A DNA stretch of 64,000 bases from Roseospira marina. Its GTDB lineage: Bacteria; Pseudomonadota; Alphaproteobacteria; Rhodospirillales; Rhodospirillaceae. The position numbers and the translations under genes are program-made. The stretch lies in assembly GCF_014197855.1 (NCBI RefSeq), contig NZ_JACIGJ010000002.1, positions 310,001 through 374,000 on the forward strand, given 5' to 3'. The notes below the pieces were generated by a model, which worked only from the letters and a program-made list of their open reading frames with translations, was not told the DNA's origin and made no database searches. This document shows positions 18,446 to 27,965 of this stretch, one piece after another (position 1 is the first letter of the stretch; each line of letters opens with the position of its first letter).

Positions 18446-18608
18446 CGCGCTCCTCGCCGGTGGAAGTCAGGTCCGCGTCGTTCCGAGCGGGAGTGCTGGC
18501 GTCGCCTGGCGCGCGTTACACGACGTCCGGATCAAGCAAACCGCTCTATAGTATTAATATTTGGGCAAATGGTCGTCGCAATCCGGTTCCGATCGCTCGG
18601 AATCTGCT

Positions 18609-19289
18609 CTACAGAAACGCGATCGTCGCGATCAACTGATCGACCCAGGCCACCACCGGCAGCAGCACGGCCCGGAATGGGTCGAACCCGATTCCGAACT
18701 CACGCAGCAGGAACGGCAGCACCAGCAAGCCGCCGATCAGGATCACAAATCCGAACCGCTCCATACGCGCCAGCGGCAACGCCAGAGGGCGCGGCAGAAT
18801 ACCAACGGCGACGCGCCCACCGTCGAGCGGTGGCAATGGAATCATGTTCACGACCGCAAGCAACACATTCAACAGAATCATGTTGTTCAGCGTGCGCCAC
18901 GTCCACTCGCCCATGACCTCCGGCGTGTACGGCACCAGATGAAGCAGCAGCGCCGCCCCGAAGGCCATGAGCAGATTGCTGGCCGGGCCCGCCGCCGCAA
19001 CCAAAACCATGCCCCGGCGCGGCTGGCGCAACCGGCCGAAGTTCACGGGCACCGGCTTGGCCCAGCCGAACAGGAACGGCGCCCCGGAGAGGAACAGCAT
19101 GCCCGGCAGCACGACGGTTCCGATCGGATCGACGTGGCGGATCGGATTGGCCGACACCCGGCCCAAACGGTAGGCGGTGTCGTCGCCCAGCTTCCAGGCG
19201 GCCCAGCCATGCGCGGCCTCGTGCAGCGTAATGGCGAGAAGAACCGGCAGAATCCAGGTAGTCGCAGCAACAATGATTTCGGGGCTCAT
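18609..19289 (-). CDS. Site-2 protease family (M50) membrane metalloprotease
   Basis: Intramembrane zinc protease of 226 residues with about six hydrophobic segments. The first carries the zinc motif HEAAH in TLHEAAHGWAAWKLGD, and the third-ligand motif is MIPLPPLDGGRV (NPDG-type). This is the compact group without PDZ domain (YwhC-like). Substrates of this group are unknown in most bacteria. Its ATG overlaps the nagZ stop by four bases (ATGA), so it is co-transcribed and probably translationally coupled. An M50 gene in this position, between nagZ and scpA, is an insertion into the usual order. Confidence 0.92.
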   Translation of the reverse strand: MSPEIIVAATTWILPVLLAITLHEAAHGWAAWKLGDDTAYRLGRVSANPIRHVDPIGTVVLPGMLFLSGAPFLFGWAKPVPVNFGRLRQPRRGMVLVAAAGPASNLLMAFGAALLLHLVPYTPEVMGEWTWRTLNNMILLNVLLAVVNMIPLPPLDGGRVAVGILPRPLALPLARMERFGFVILIGGLLVLPFLLREFGIGFDPFRAVLLPVVAWVDQLIATIAFL

Positions 19290-20308
19290 GGTGCGAGCAG
19301 GTCCTCCAGACGGGCGGCGGCCGCCGCCGCGTCAAACGGAGCGGGCCCTTGCTGTACGGCCCGCGCCCGGGCGACGCGGTCCAGACCGGCCGCGTCCAGC
19401 GGGCGACAGCCGGCGACGACGGCCCGCATCTCGTCCCAATCCCCGTTGCAGTGCAGCACGACGTCACACCCCGCCTCCAGCGACTGCCGCGCGCGGGCGG
19501 TGAAGTCGCCGTTCAGGGCCTTCATCGACAGGTCATCGGTCACCAGCAAGCCATCGAAGCCAATATGGGTCCGGATGATCTCCTTCACCACAATCGGCGA
19601 GAGCGTCGCGGCGCGATCGGGGTCAATGGCGCTGTAGACCACATGCGCCGTCATGCCCATCACGACGTCCTTCAGGGCCCGGAAAGGCGAGAAATCGACC
19701 GCTTCCAGGTCCGCCCGGCTGGCCGGCACGACGGGCAGATGCTTGTGCGAATCGGCCAGCGCCCGGCCGTGGCCCGGCAGGTGCTTGATCACCGGCAGGA
19801 CCCCGCTTTCCAGCAGGGCGTCGACGCACACGCGCCCCAGATCGGCCACGACCTCCGGCGCGGACCCATAGGATCGGTCGCCGATGATGTCGTGCCCATC
19901 GGGGTGGCGTACGTCCGCCAGCGGCAGACAGTCCACATCGATGCCCAGGGCAAGAAGATCCTGTGCGAGCAGGCGCGTGTTCAGGCGCACCGCCTCACGG
20001 CCCAGCGCGGGGTCGCGGTCATACAGGGCACCGAACACGCCCTGGGGCGGCGCGGCCCGCCAATGCGGGGGGCCGAGGCGGCGGACCCGCCCGCCTTCCT
20101 GATCGATCAGGACCATGGCATCGGGGCGGCCGGCGCTCGCGCGCAACTCTCCAACCAGATCGGCGACCTGGGAGGGCGAATCGACGTTTCGGCCGAACAG
20201 GATAAAGCCAAGCGGACGAACATCCGCAAACAGGGCACATTCTTCCCGGGTCGGACGCAGTCCGGCACAGCCCAGGATGGCCGCCAGAGGCGCATCACTC
20301 ACGGACAA
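19286..20308 (-). CDS. nagZ: Beta-N-acetylhexosaminidase NagZ
   Basis: Cytoplasmic glycoside hydrolase family 3 enzyme of 340 residues that removes N-acetylglucosamine from anhydromuropeptides in cell-wall recycling. The substrate-binding KHLPGHGRALADSHKHLP contains the His/Asp dyad of the mobile catalytic loop, and VTDDLSMKAL contains the Asp nucleophile. The first codon is TTG at 20308, with GGAG 7 bases upstream; a GTG two codons later is possible. It overlaps the SPOR-protein gene by 14 bases and the protease gene by 4, so this is one operon. Confidence 0.94.
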   Translation of the reverse strand: MSVSDAPLAAILGCAGLRPTREECALFADVRPLGFILFGRNVDSPSQVADLVGELRASAGRPDAMVLIDQEGGRVRRLGPPHWRAAPPQGVFGALYDRDPALGREAVRLNTRLLAQDLLALGIDVDCLPLADVRHPDGHDIIGDRSYGSAPEVVADLGRVCVDALLESGVLPVIKHLPGHGRALADSHKHLPVVPASRADLEAVDFSPFRALKDVVMGMTAHVVYSAIDPDRAATLSPIVVKEIIRTHIGFDGLLVTDDLSMKALNGDFTARARQSLEAGCDVVLHCNGDWDEMRAVVAGCRPLDAAGLDRVARARAVQQGPAPFDAAAAAARLEDLLAP

Positions 20309-21461
20309 TCAGGCACTCCACATCCCGCAACTTGAGAGCCTGGCACAGGGACTGGGCCGCATCGGCGCTTCCAAGCGGTCCCGCGCGCAGGCGATAAAAC
20401 TGCCCCCGATCCCCCAGATCCGCGAACACGATCACGTGCGGAACCGACCCCAGGAGGTCCGGATGCGCAGCTTTGAGCTGCGCCCATTGCCGCTCGGCCA
20501 GGGATCGTTCGCGGAACGCGGCCAACTGCACCTGCGGCCCCTGCTGGGCCGTCGCAGCCACGTTTTCCGGTTCGGGTTGGGGTTCGGGCGCGGCCGGAGC
20601 CGGTGGCGGCGCCGGCGGACGCTCCGTAACCGAAGGCACCGCGGGGGCCGCCGGTGCCGGAGGGGGTTCGGGTGCAGCTTCCGGCTCTGCGCTTTCGGAT
20701 TCCGGTGTCTCCGGCAAGAAGGGCGCGGGCACGCCACCATTCTCGGACGTCCCCCCGGGAGCTTCTTCCGCCACGTCCCCCGCACCGCCCGGCATCGGCG
20801 GCGCCCCAGGCACAGCATCCGGCGCGCCCTCGGACCGCTGCGGTGCCAGCTCGGGCTTCGGATCCGGCTGCGGCGGCGGCTGAGGACGCGCCGGAGCCGG
20901 CAGCAGTTCCTCCACACCGGCGCCCTCGCCCGCTTCACCCTCGCCGTCGAGCCGCCCGTAGATCAGCTTATCCTTGTTTTCGACCTGCATGCCGCCCGGG
21001 GACTCCGGCGCCTCGCGATAGGGCGAGTCTTCCGCCCGGACCACCGGAAGTTCCGGTCCGTCCGCCGTCCCAGACGCAGCCCCCGAAGCGGCGCCGTCGG
21101 ACGGCATCGGCTCCAGAACCGCAACAGACGACCCTCCGGAGGGCATCGTCACCGTGTCGTCGCTGGACGGAGCGAACACCAACCACAGGCCGCCCGCGAC
21201 GACCACCAGCGCCGCCAGCCCGCCGAGCAGACCGACGTACGGCAGGCCGTCGCGCTGCCGGGCGCGGGGTTCCGCCACCAGGTCGTCGTCGTCCAGATCA
21301 AAGTCGAAGTCGACCGGCTCCCGGTCCACCGGCTCGCGCGACGGTGGCGGCTCCTCGAACGGGTCGCGTCGGCCCTCGGATCCCATCATGCCAAAGATCT
21401 CGTCCCCGAGGGCGACCGGTTCCTCTCGTCCGTCACCGCGCGCCCTCTTGATTCCAGGCAT
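20295..21461 (-). CDS. SPOR-domain membrane protein
   Basis: Protein of 388 residues. A charged cytoplasmic N-terminus (about 75 residues) leads to one transmembrane helix (GLLGGLAALVVVAGGLWLVF). A long Pro/Ala/Glu-rich periplasmic linker of about 200 residues follows, then a C-terminal SPOR domain (QLAAFRERSLAERQWAQLKA through GQFYRLRAGPLGSADAAQSLCQALK). SPOR domains bind denuded septal glycan and target proteins to the division site. The start codon overlaps the argS stop (TGATG). The gene order argS-SPOR-nagZ is a conserved alphaproteobacterial arrangement. Confidence 0.92.
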   Translation of the reverse strand: MPGIKRARGDGREEPVALGDEIFGMMGSEGRRDPFEEPPPSREPVDREPVDFDFDLDDDDLVAEPRARQRDGLPYVGLLGGLAALVVVAGGLWLVFAPSSDDTVTMPSGGSSVAVLEPMPSDGAASGAASGTADGPELPVVRAEDSPYREAPESPGGMQVENKDKLIYGRLDGEGEAGEGAGVEELLPAPARPQPPPQPDPKPELAPQRSEGAPDAVPGAPPMPGGAGDVAEEAPGGTSENGGVPAPFLPETPESESAEPEAAPEPPPAPAAPAVPSVTERPPAPPPAPAAPEPQPEPENVAATAQQGPQVQLAAFRERSLAERQWAQLKAAHPDLLGSVPHVIVFADLGDRGQFYRLRAGPLGSADAAQSLCQALKLRDVECLIVRE

Positions 21462-23236
21462 CAGCGTAGTTCCTCAACAGGCTGAACGCCAAAGACGTGC
21501 AACCCAGAGGCTAGCACCGTCGCCACACCCTGGACAAGCGCCAGACGGGCCAGGGACAGCCGTTCGTCGTCCGGAACGAGGAATCGCAGCTCTGTATCGT
21601 CCTTGCCCCGGGTCCACAGTCCGTGGAACGCCGCCGCCACATCGGCGAGATAGTAGGCCACGCGGTGCGGCTCGTGGGCCTCCGCCGCGCTTTCGATCAG
21701 GCGCGGCCAGCTCGCCAGCACGCGCACCACCTCCAGTTCCTCCGGCGCCTCCAGGCGCTCCAGAGCACCGCCCGCGAGTGCGGCCGGGCTCAGGTCCCGG
21801 CCGGGGAACATCTCACCGGCGTGACGCAACACGGAGCAGGCCCGGGCATGGGCGTACTGGACGTACCACACCGGGTTGTCGCGGCTCTGCTCCGTCACCT
21901 TGGCGAAATCGAAGTCGAGCGCGGCGTCGTTCTTGCGCGTCAGCATGATGAAGCGCACGACGTCCTTGCCGACGCGGTCCACCACATCCCGCAGGGTCAC
22001 GAAGGTTCCGGCGCGCTTGGACATCTTCACCGGCTCGCCGTTATCGAGCAGCTTGACGAGCTGGCACAGCTTGACGTCGAGGGTCGCCTGGCCGCCGGAC
22101 ACCGCCTTCACCACGGCCTGAAGGCGCTTGACGTAGCCGCCGTGATCGGCGCCAAGCACATTGATGAGGTCGTTGAACCCGCGCTCCACCTTGTCGCGGT
22201 GGTATGCCATGTCGCCGGCGAAGTAGGTCCAGGCGCCGTCCGACTTCCGCACCGGGCGGTCCACGTCGTCGCCGAAATCAGTCGCCCGGAACAGCGTCTG
22301 GGGGCGCGCCTCCCAGTCCTCGGGCGCCTTGCCCTTGGGCGGCTCCAGCACGCCGGTGTAGATCAGGCCCTGCTCGTCCAGCCAAGCCAGCGTCGAGTCG
22401 ACCCGCCCGGCCTGGACCAGCGCCCGCTCGCTGCTGAACACGTCGAACACAACCCCGAGCGCCTGAAGATCATCGCGAATCATGTCGAGCATCATGTCCA
22501 CGGCCGCATCCCGGACCGGCGCCAGCCACTCAGCCTCCGGCGCGTCGGCGTAGGTGTCCCCGAAGCGATCCGCCAGCGCCTGACCGGCCGGCACGAGGTA
22601 GTCCCCGCCGTACTCCAGCTCCTTGCGCGCCAGCATACCGGCAATGTCCTCGTCGGACAGGCGACCAAGGGCCTGCCGGTAGCGGGCGTGCACGGCCCGG
22701 GCCAGCGCATCCACTTGAGACCCGGCATCGTTGATGTAGTACTCCCGGGTCACCCGATACCCGGCCTTTTCCAGCAGGGCGGCCAGGGCGTCGCCGACCA
22801 CGGCGCCGCGCGCGTGGCCCACGTGCATCGGGCCGGTCGGATTGGCCGAGACGAACTCCACGTTCACCCGGCGGCGGTCGCCCATCCGGCTGTCGCCGTA
22901 GGCCCGACCGGCGCTCAGGCAGTCGCGCAAACAGTCAAGCCAGATCGCGCGGGCCAGACGCAGGTTGATGAATCCGGGACCGGCCACCGTCGCTTCGACG
23001 ACGCCCGCCGCCTTGCCCAGTTTCGCGGCCAGCCGCTCGGCAAGGTCGCGCGGCTTCAACCCCGCCGGCTTCGCCAGCACCATCGCCGCGTTGGTCGCCA
23101 TGTCGCCGTGTGCGGGGTCGCGCGGCGGCTCGACCGTCACGCGGGACACATCCGGCGCCCCGGGCAGAACGCCCTCTTCCACCAGGGCGGCGACCTGCGC
23201 CAGCACGATATCCTTATAGGCGGTGAAAATATTCAT
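21461..23236 (-). CDS. argS: Arginyl-tRNA synthetase
   Basis: Class I aminoacyl-tRNA synthetase of 591 residues. The HIGH-type motif is [12 protein letters not shown] in [19 protein letters not shown]. The KMSKS-type motif appears as [14 protein letters not shown]. The N-terminal ArgS tRNA D-loop-binding domain (residues 1-110) and C-terminal anticodon-binding DALR domain (from about [14 protein letters not shown]) are complete. The ATG at 23236 fits the family start ([11 protein letters not shown]); a TTG at 23293 in frame would add 19 residues. It is followed directly by the SPOR gene and preceded by the dGTPase-like gene, 63 bases away. Confidence 0.96.
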   Translation of the reverse strand: MNIFTAYKDIVLAQVAALVEEGVLPGAPDVSRVTVEPPRDPAHGDMATNAAMVLAKPAGLKPRDLAERLAAKLGKAAGVVEATVAGPGFINLRLARAIWLDCLRDCLSAGRAYGDSRMGDRRRVNVEFVSANPTGPMHVGHARGAVVGDALAALLEKAGYRVTREYYINDAGSQVDALARAVHARYRQALGRLSDEDIAGMLARKELEYGGDYLVPAGQALADRFGDTYADAPEAEWLAPVRDAAVDMMLDMIRDDLQALGVVFDVFSSERALVQAGRVDSTLAWLDEQGLIYTGVLEPPKGKAPEDWEARPQTLFRATDFGDDVDRPVRKSDGAWTYFAGDMAYHRDKVERGFNDLINVLGADHGGYVKRLQAVVKAVSGGQATLDVKLCQLVKLLDNGEPVKMSKRAGTFVTLRDVVDRVGKDVVRFIMLTRKNDAALDFDFAKVTEQSRDNPVWYVQYAHARACSVLRHAGEMFPGRDLSPAALAGGALERLEAPEELEVVRVLASWPRLIESAAEAHEPHRVAYYLADVAAAFHGLWTRGKDDTELRFLVPDDERLSLARLALVQGVATVLASGLHVFGVQPVEELR

Positions 23237-23299
23237 GGGTTCATCATTCCGTTCGGGCGTACGAGAGGGACCAGGAAGGCAGGCGGCAGACAATCCGGC

Positions 23300-24517
23300 T
23301 CAGGGCTTAACGGTCGGATCGAAGAGGCGGGCGTGTTCGTCCAACGCGAAGCGGTCGGTCATGCCGGCGATGTAGTCCGCCACCACGCGCGCACGCTTTG
23401 TGGTGTCGTCCTCGGCGGCGCGCGCCCGCTCGGCCCAGCCGCTCGGCAGAAGGATCGGTTCGGCCAGCAGAAGGTCGAACAGATCGCGGACGACCCGCCG
23501 CGCCTTGCTGGTCATGCGGTTGACCCGATGATGCCGGTACATATTGGGAAACAGGAACGCCTTGAACCCCTGATCGTGGGTGCGCATGGCGTCGGAGAAC
23601 GCTACCAGCGGCCGGCCCATGGCGCGCACATCGTCCACCGACCCCGGGCGGTCCTCCTCGAACCGGCGCGCCGCCTCGGCGCACAGGTCGGCGACCATGG
23701 CGTTGATGATCCGACGCACGGACTCATGAATCAGCCGGCCGCGGTCCAAGCCGGGATGCTTCGCCGCGACCGCCGCGAACACCGGTCCGGCCAGGGGGAC
23801 GTCGCGCAGGTCATCCTCGGTGAACAGACCCGCCCGCAAGCCATCGTCGATGTCGTGGGCGTTGTACGCGATGTCGTCCGACAGCGCCGCCACCTGGGCT
23901 TCCGGTCCGGCGTAGGTGTTCAGTTCCAGGTCGTGCGTCCCGGCGTACTCCTGGATCGCCAGCGGCAGAGGCTCCGTGTTTCCCGGTCCGGTCAGCGGCC
24001 CATTGTGCTTGACCAGCCCTTCCAGGCTCTCCCAGGTCAGGTTGAGCCCGTCGAACGCGGCGTAGCGGTGCTCCAGCTTGGTCAGGATGCGCAGGCTCTG
24101 GGCGTTGTGGTCGAACCCCCGGTGGGGCGCCATACAGGCCTTCAGCGCCATCTCCCCCGCATGGCCGAAGCAGGTGTGGCCCAGATCATGGGCGAGCGCC
24201 AACGCCTCGGCCAAGTCCTCGTTCAATCCGAGCACGCGGGCGATCGAGCGCGCGATCTGCGCCACCTCCAAGCTGTGGGTCAGCCGGGTGCGGTAGTTTT
24301 CGCCTTCGTGGTAGACGAACACCTGGGTCTTGTATTGCAGCCGCCGGAAGGCGCCGCAGTGAATAATGCGGTCCCGGTCGCGCTGGAATGCGGTCCGGGT
24401 CGCGGACTCGGCTTCGGGCACCAGACGACCGCGCGTGCGGACGGGGTCGCTGGCGCAGGCGGCCAGGACCAAGGGTGGTGGCGGCGGCGGAAGGGGAACG
24501 GCGGTCCAAGGTGTCAT
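23300..24517 (-). CDS. dgt: Deoxyguanosinetriphosphate triphosphohydrolase-like protein
   Basis: HD-superfamily hydrolase of 405 residues, the long alphaproteobacterial dGTPase-like branch. The HD signature is present: [19 protein letters not shown] (H), [16 protein letters not shown] (HD) and [14 protein letters not shown] (distal D). Members cleave dNTPs to nucleoside and triphosphate, which affects dNTP pools and DNA replication fidelity. AGGGTG lies 6 bases before the ATG. Short proline run near residue 10. In many alphaproteobacteria it precedes argS as here, so the two are likely one unit. Confidence 0.93.
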   Translation of the reverse strand: MTPWTAVPLPPPPPPLVLAACASDPVRTRGRLVPEAESATRTAFQRDRDRIIHCGAFRRLQYKTQVFVYHEGENYRTRLTHSLEVAQIARSIARVLGLNEDLAEALALAHDLGHTCFGHAGEMALKACMAPHRGFDHNAQSLRILTKLEHRYAAFDGLNLTWESLEGLVKHNGPLTGPGNTEPLPLAIQEYAGTHDLELNTYAGPEAQVAALSDDIAYNAHDIDDGLRAGLFTEDDLRDVPLAGPVFAAVAAKHPGLDRGRLIHESVRRIINAMVADLCAEAARRFEEDRPGSVDDVRAMGRPLVAFSDAMRTHDQGFKAFLFPNMYRHHRVNRMTSKARRVVRDLFDLLLAEPILLPSGWAERARAAEDDTTKRARVVADYIAGMTDRFALDEHARLFDPTVKP

Positions 24518-24669
24518 GGAAGCACCCTATACCCGCCGACCGTCAGCGAGGCAACGGCCGGCGGACCGGGCCGCCGATGTCCCCCCCAGCGACGAAGCCG
24601 GATCCGCGCCGGACCGGGCCCTTCCCCCGGTCCGGCCGCCGCTCCGGCCTCGCGGCGTTCTGGCGGCCC

Positions 24670-24918
24670 TTAGGCCGCCTGGAGACGCTCGTACTTCGCC
24701 TGAAGCTGCGCCGGGGTTTCCGCGTGCGCCGGGTCCTTCACGATGCATTCGACCGGGCAGACCGCCATGCACTGGGGCTCGTCGAAATGGCCGACGCACT
24801 CCGTGCACCGCTCATGATTGATTTCGTAGATGATAGAGCCGGCCGCAATGGCTTCATTGGGGCATTCGGCGGGGCAGGCATCGCAGTTGATGCACTGGTC
24901 GGTAATCTTCAGCGCCAT
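24670..24918 (-). CDS. Ferredoxin with two 4Fe-4S clusters, YfhL-like
   Basis: Ferredoxin of 82 residues. The first cluster motif is CINCDACPAECP (CxxCxxCxxxCP). The second has a spaced form, CTECVGHFDEPQCMAVCP, with an eight-residue loop between the second and third cysteines, as in YfhL and Allochromatium-type low-potential ferredoxins. A C-terminal helix (AETPAQLQAKYERLQAA) is typical. It is divergent from korA, the alpha subunit gene of a 2-oxoacid:ferredoxin oxidoreductase, 421 bases away, so it is a plausible electron acceptor or donor for that enzyme. This partnership is inferred from position only. Confidence 0.93.
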   Translation of the reverse strand: MALKITDQCINCDACPAECPNEAIAAGSIIYEINHERCTECVGHFDEPQCMAVCPVECIVKDPAHAETPAQLQAKYERLQAA

Positions 24919-25339
24919 GGTGTTCCGTGTCCCGGTTATGTGTTCGTGTGCCTCACTGCGCCTAAGGCGCCGAGACCTTTCGCGGAGCCGGCGACAAGAC
25001 AGCCGGCTACTCGCAACGCTATGTCAAATCGTACCGCCAGTGCAACGGCCCCGGCGACACGACACAACGTTCCGTTCTGAGCGTGAACGGATCTGTTCCG
25101 CTATCGGGAAACGCCCCGGACCGCATTGACACGGATCAATGCCCATGGCGATCCTCCCCATTGCGGGTACCAATCCGCCGGTCCTGGCCACACGGCACGG
25201 ACGTGTCCATTGATATCCGCCGCGAAACGGGGCTATACCGCAGGCTTTCATGTTGGTCTGTCATCGACTCTCTGGCGCGCGTGCCATACGGACCCGATAC
25301 ACGGCCCCATGACGACGGAAACATGCTGGAGCAAGTCCA
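24919..25339. other. Divergent promoter region between ferredoxin and korA
   Basis: The 421-base spacer between two outward-facing genes has no supported coding sequence. It contains one clear regulatory element, an FNR/FixK-type dyad at 25124-25141, almost centred (about 207 bases from either start codon). No ribosomal binding site for korA stronger than GGAGCAAG before its ATG was seen. Confidence 0.6.
25124..25141. promoter_or_regulatory. FNR/FixK-type dyad operator
   Basis: CATTGA, six bases, TCAATG: a perfect inverted repeat that contains TTGA-N6-TCAA, the accepted core of FNR, FixK and Anr sites. CRP/FNR-family regulators bind such sites to switch genes under low oxygen. Its place between a ferredoxin gene and genes for an oxygen-sensitive ferredoxin oxidoreductase is consistent with that. 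Which gene it controls, or both, cannot be read. Confidence 0.65.
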
Positions 25340-27070
25340 ATGGCGCTCACCTCGGTCTCCATCGCACTGACGGGAAGTGGCGGTGCAGGTGTGATGACGG
25401 CTGGCCAGATCCTGTTGGACGCTGCCGCCAAGGCGGGATACCACGGCCTCATGGGTCGAACCCTCGGCCCACAGATTCGCGGGGGCGAGTCTGCCGCGCT
25501 GTTGCGGCTGGCGACACGTTCGGTTCAAAGCCCCGATGACGGATACGATATCCTGGTCGCGTTCGACTGGGGCAATATTGAGCGGTTCCGCGACGAACTG
25601 CCGATCAATCCCGGCGGCCTGATCGTCGCCGACCCCCACGCCGGCCCGGTGCCGGACATCATGCTGACCAGCCAGCCGCATGTCGCGGCCGTGCCGTTCT
25701 TCGATCTGGCGAAGAAGGTGCCGGGCGGCCGCGTCAACATGGTGGCGCTGGGTCTGGTCGCGACCCTGATCGGGCTGGATCACGAGTACCTGATGGAACG
25801 GTTGGCGATCCAGCTTCACGGCAAGGGGGAAGCCGCGCTGGAGGCCAGCCGGGCGGCCCTGGACGCCGGCGCGGCCGCCGCCGAGGGCCTGGAGCATGTG
25901 CCCCGGCTGCATGCGGCCACGCCGCCCACCACGGAGCGCTGGTCCATCACGGGCAACGACGCCGCCGGCGTGGGCGCCATCCAGGGCGGTGTGCGGTTCT
26001 GCGCGGCCTATCCGATCACGCCGGCCACCGACATTCTGGAGTGGCTGGCGCCGAACCTGCCCAAGGTCGGCGGCAGTCTGGTCCAGTGCGAGGACGAATT
26101 GGCCTCGATCAATATGATCATCGGCTCCAGTTTCGGCGGGGTTCCTTCCCTCACCGCGACGTCCGGGCCCGGTCTGGCTCTGATGATGGAGAGCCTCGGC
26201 CTGGCCGTGGCCTCGGAAACCCCGGTCGTCGTCGTCGACGTCCAGCGCGGCGGCCCGTCCACCGGCATTCCGACCAAGTCCGAGCAGGTCGACCTCAACA
26301 TCGCGGTCAACGGCCTGCACGGCGACGCGCCCCATATCGTGACGGCCCCGTTGTCGATCGCCGACTGCCTGTTTACGACCCAGTGGAGCGTCCACTTGGC
26401 CGAGGCGATGCAGACCTGCGTCATCGTGCTGTCGGACCAGATGCTCGGCCAGTCGCGCACGATCATCGACAAGCCGGCGGAGTTGGCCTTCGTCGGGCGC
26501 CGGAAGGTCGCCGAGGCCACGAACGCCGCAGAGGCCGTGCCCTACCGGCGCTATGCTCTGACCGCGGACGGCGTGTCGCCGATGGCCCTGCCGGGCACGG
26601 AAGGCGGCGCCTACACGGCCGATGGCCTGGAGCACGACGAGTTCGGCCACCCGTCCACCCAGACCACACACCACACCGACCAGCTCGAGAAACGGCGCCG
26701 CAAGATCGAGTCGTTCGACTACGGCGATCACTGGGCGCTGGTGGACGGCGACGGGGACGCGGATGTAGCCATCATCACCTGGGGCTCAACGGCCGAGGTC
26801 GCGCGCGAGGCCATGGCCCGCGCCCGTGAACAGGGCGTGTCCGTGCGCCTGATCGCCGTGCGCCTCATCGACCCTTTGCCGGTGGATCAGCTGTCCTATG
26901 CCCTGGCCGGCGTGTCCCGCGTGCTGGTCGTCGAGCAGAACCATGAAGGTCAGTTCCTGCGCCACCTGCGGGCGCGCATGGACCTGCCCGGCCGCGTCGA
27001 GGCCCTGCACCGACCCGGCCCCCTGGGGCTGCGTCCTGGTGAGATCCTGAACCGTATTCTTGCCCGGTAA
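25340..27070 (+). CDS. korA: 2-oxoacid:ferredoxin oxidoreductase, fused gamma-alpha subunit (KorA)
   Basis: Protein of 576 residues. Residues 1 to about 190 are the gamma domain (LTGSGGAGVMTAGQILLDAAAKAG, GRTLGPQIRGGESAALLR), which binds coenzyme A. Residues from about 205 are the alpha domain with the pyrimidine-binding region (CAAYPITPATDILEWLA, ATSGPGLALMMESLGLA, VQRGGPSTGIPTKSEQ). This gamma-alpha fusion is typical of two-subunit KOR enzymes that convert 2-oxoglutarate (or another 2-oxo acid) and CoA to acyl-CoA and CO2, or the reverse with reduced ferredoxin. The substrate cannot be fixed from sequence. It is followed by korB after 19 bases. Confidence 0.93.
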   Translation: MALTSVSIALTGSGGAGVMTAGQILLDAAAKAGYHGLMGRTLGPQIRGGESAALLRLATRSVQSPDDGYDILVAFDWGNIERFRDELPINPGGLIVADPHAGPVPDIMLTSQPHVAAVPFFDLAKKVPGGRVNMVALGLVATLIGLDHEYLMERLAIQLHGKGEAALEASRAALDAGAAAAEGLEHVPRLHAATPPTTERWSITGNDAAGVGAIQGGVRFCAAYPITPATDILEWLAPNLPKVGGSLVQCEDELASINMIIGSSFGGVPSLTATSGPGLALMMESLGLAVASETPVVVVDVQRGGPSTGIPTKSEQVDLNIAVNGLHGDAPHIVTAPLSIADCLFTTQWSVHLAEAMQTCVIVLSDQMLGQSRTIIDKPAELAFVGRRKVAEATNAAEAVPYRRYALTADGVSPMALPGTEGGAYTADGLEHDEFGHPSTQTTHHTDQLEKRRRKIESFDYGDHWALVDGDGDADVAIITWGSTAEVAREAMARAREQGVSVRLIAVRLIDPLPVDQLSYALAGVSRVLVVEQNHEGQFLRHLRARMDLPGRVEALHRPGPLGLRPGEILNRILAR

Positions 27071-27089
27071 GATCAGAAAGGAACGTGAC

Positions 27090-27914
27090 ATGGATGCGGT
27101 CGTCAAGAAGCCCCAGGACTACAAGTCGGACCTGAAGCCGGTCTGGTGCCCGGGGTGCGGGGATTACTCGGTTCTGGCCAGCGTGACCCGGTCCCTCGCC
27201 GAACTGGACCTCGATCCGCACACCGTCGCCCTGATCTCGGGCATCGGCTGTTCGTCCCGGCTGCCGGCGTACTCGACCCTGTACGGCTTCCACGCGGTAC
27301 ACGGGCGCGCCCTGCCGGTGGCCACGGGCCTGAAGCTGGCCCGCCCGGACCTGACGGTGCTGGTCGCGGGTGGCGATGGGGACGGGTTCTCCATCGGCGG
27401 CAATCATTTCGTCCACGCGTGTCGGCGCAACGTCGACATGACCTATATCGTCATGGACAACAGCGTGTACGGCATGACCAAGGGACAGGCCTCGCCGACG
27501 ACGGAGTCGACCTGGACCGGATCCAAGCTGACGCCCGAGGGCCCGGGCCTGGCGCCGTTCCGGCCACTCGAAATGGCCCTGTCGGCCGGCGCCACCTTCA
27601 TCGCGCGGGCGTTCGCCGGGGATCCGCTGGAAATGACCCGCCAGATCTGCGCCGCCATCGCACATCCGGGCTTTTCGTTCATCCACGTGCTCAGCCCCTG
27701 TGTCACGTACCGCCCCGAACAGAAGGAATGGCGCACGCTCGTCCACGCCGAGTTCACCGAGCCGGAAACGGACCGGAAGGCTGCGTTCCTGCGCCTGCTG
27801 GACGACGACGGGTTCAGCACGGGCATCCTGCTAAAGAGCCCGTCCGCGCCGTTCCGTCCCACCACGGCGGCCAGCGAGCCGATCTCGGCGCTCGGCCGTC
27901 AGTTCGCCATCTGA
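27090..27914 (+). CDS. korB: 2-oxoacid:ferredoxin oxidoreductase, beta subunit (KorB)
   Basis: Thiamine-diphosphate-binding subunit of 274 residues. WCPGCGDYSVL and SGIGCSSRLP carry three of the cysteines that hold the 4Fe-4S cluster, with a later one in HVLSPCVTY. GGDGDGFSIGGNHFVHACRRN is the TPP-Mg motif (GDGD...N). It pairs with KorA to form the active enzyme. AAGGAA lies 7 bases before the ATG at 27090, which rules out an upstream in-frame start at 27060. The enzyme class is oxygen-sensitive in many organisms, though aerobic versions exist. Confidence 0.94.
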   Translation: MDAVVKKPQDYKSDLKPVWCPGCGDYSVLASVTRSLAELDLDPHTVALISGIGCSSRLPAYSTLYGFHAVHGRALPVATGLKLARPDLTVLVAGGDGDGFSIGGNHFVHACRRNVDMTYIVMDNSVYGMTKGQASPTTESTWTGSKLTPEGPGLAPFRPLEMALSAGATFIARAFAGDPLEMTRQICAAIAHPGFSFIHVLSPCVTYRPEQKEWRTLVHAEFTEPETDRKAAFLRLLDDDGFSTGILLKSPSAPFRPTTAASEPISALGRQFAI

Positions 27915-27922
27915 TCCGACCC

Positions 27923-27944
27923 GGCGCCCCTGTCCGGGGGCGCC
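27923..27944 (+). other. Strong stem-loop between korB and the ferritin-like gene
   Basis: GGCGCCCC and GGGGCGCC form a perfect 8-base stem around a 6-base loop, 9 bases after the korB stop. There is no T-run, so it is not a standard terminator. It could stabilise the korAB message 3' end or reduce read-through into the next gene. Confidence 0.55.
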
Positions 27945-27965
27945 GCCGCAGGAGTGCCCCCGCCT

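Noticed and set aside
25084-25098. GAAC/GTTC half-sites upstream of the FNR-type dyad as a LexA box
   Set aside because: Spacings do not fit the alphaproteobacterial GTTC-N7-GTTC direct repeat, and the neighbouring genes are not SOS genes.
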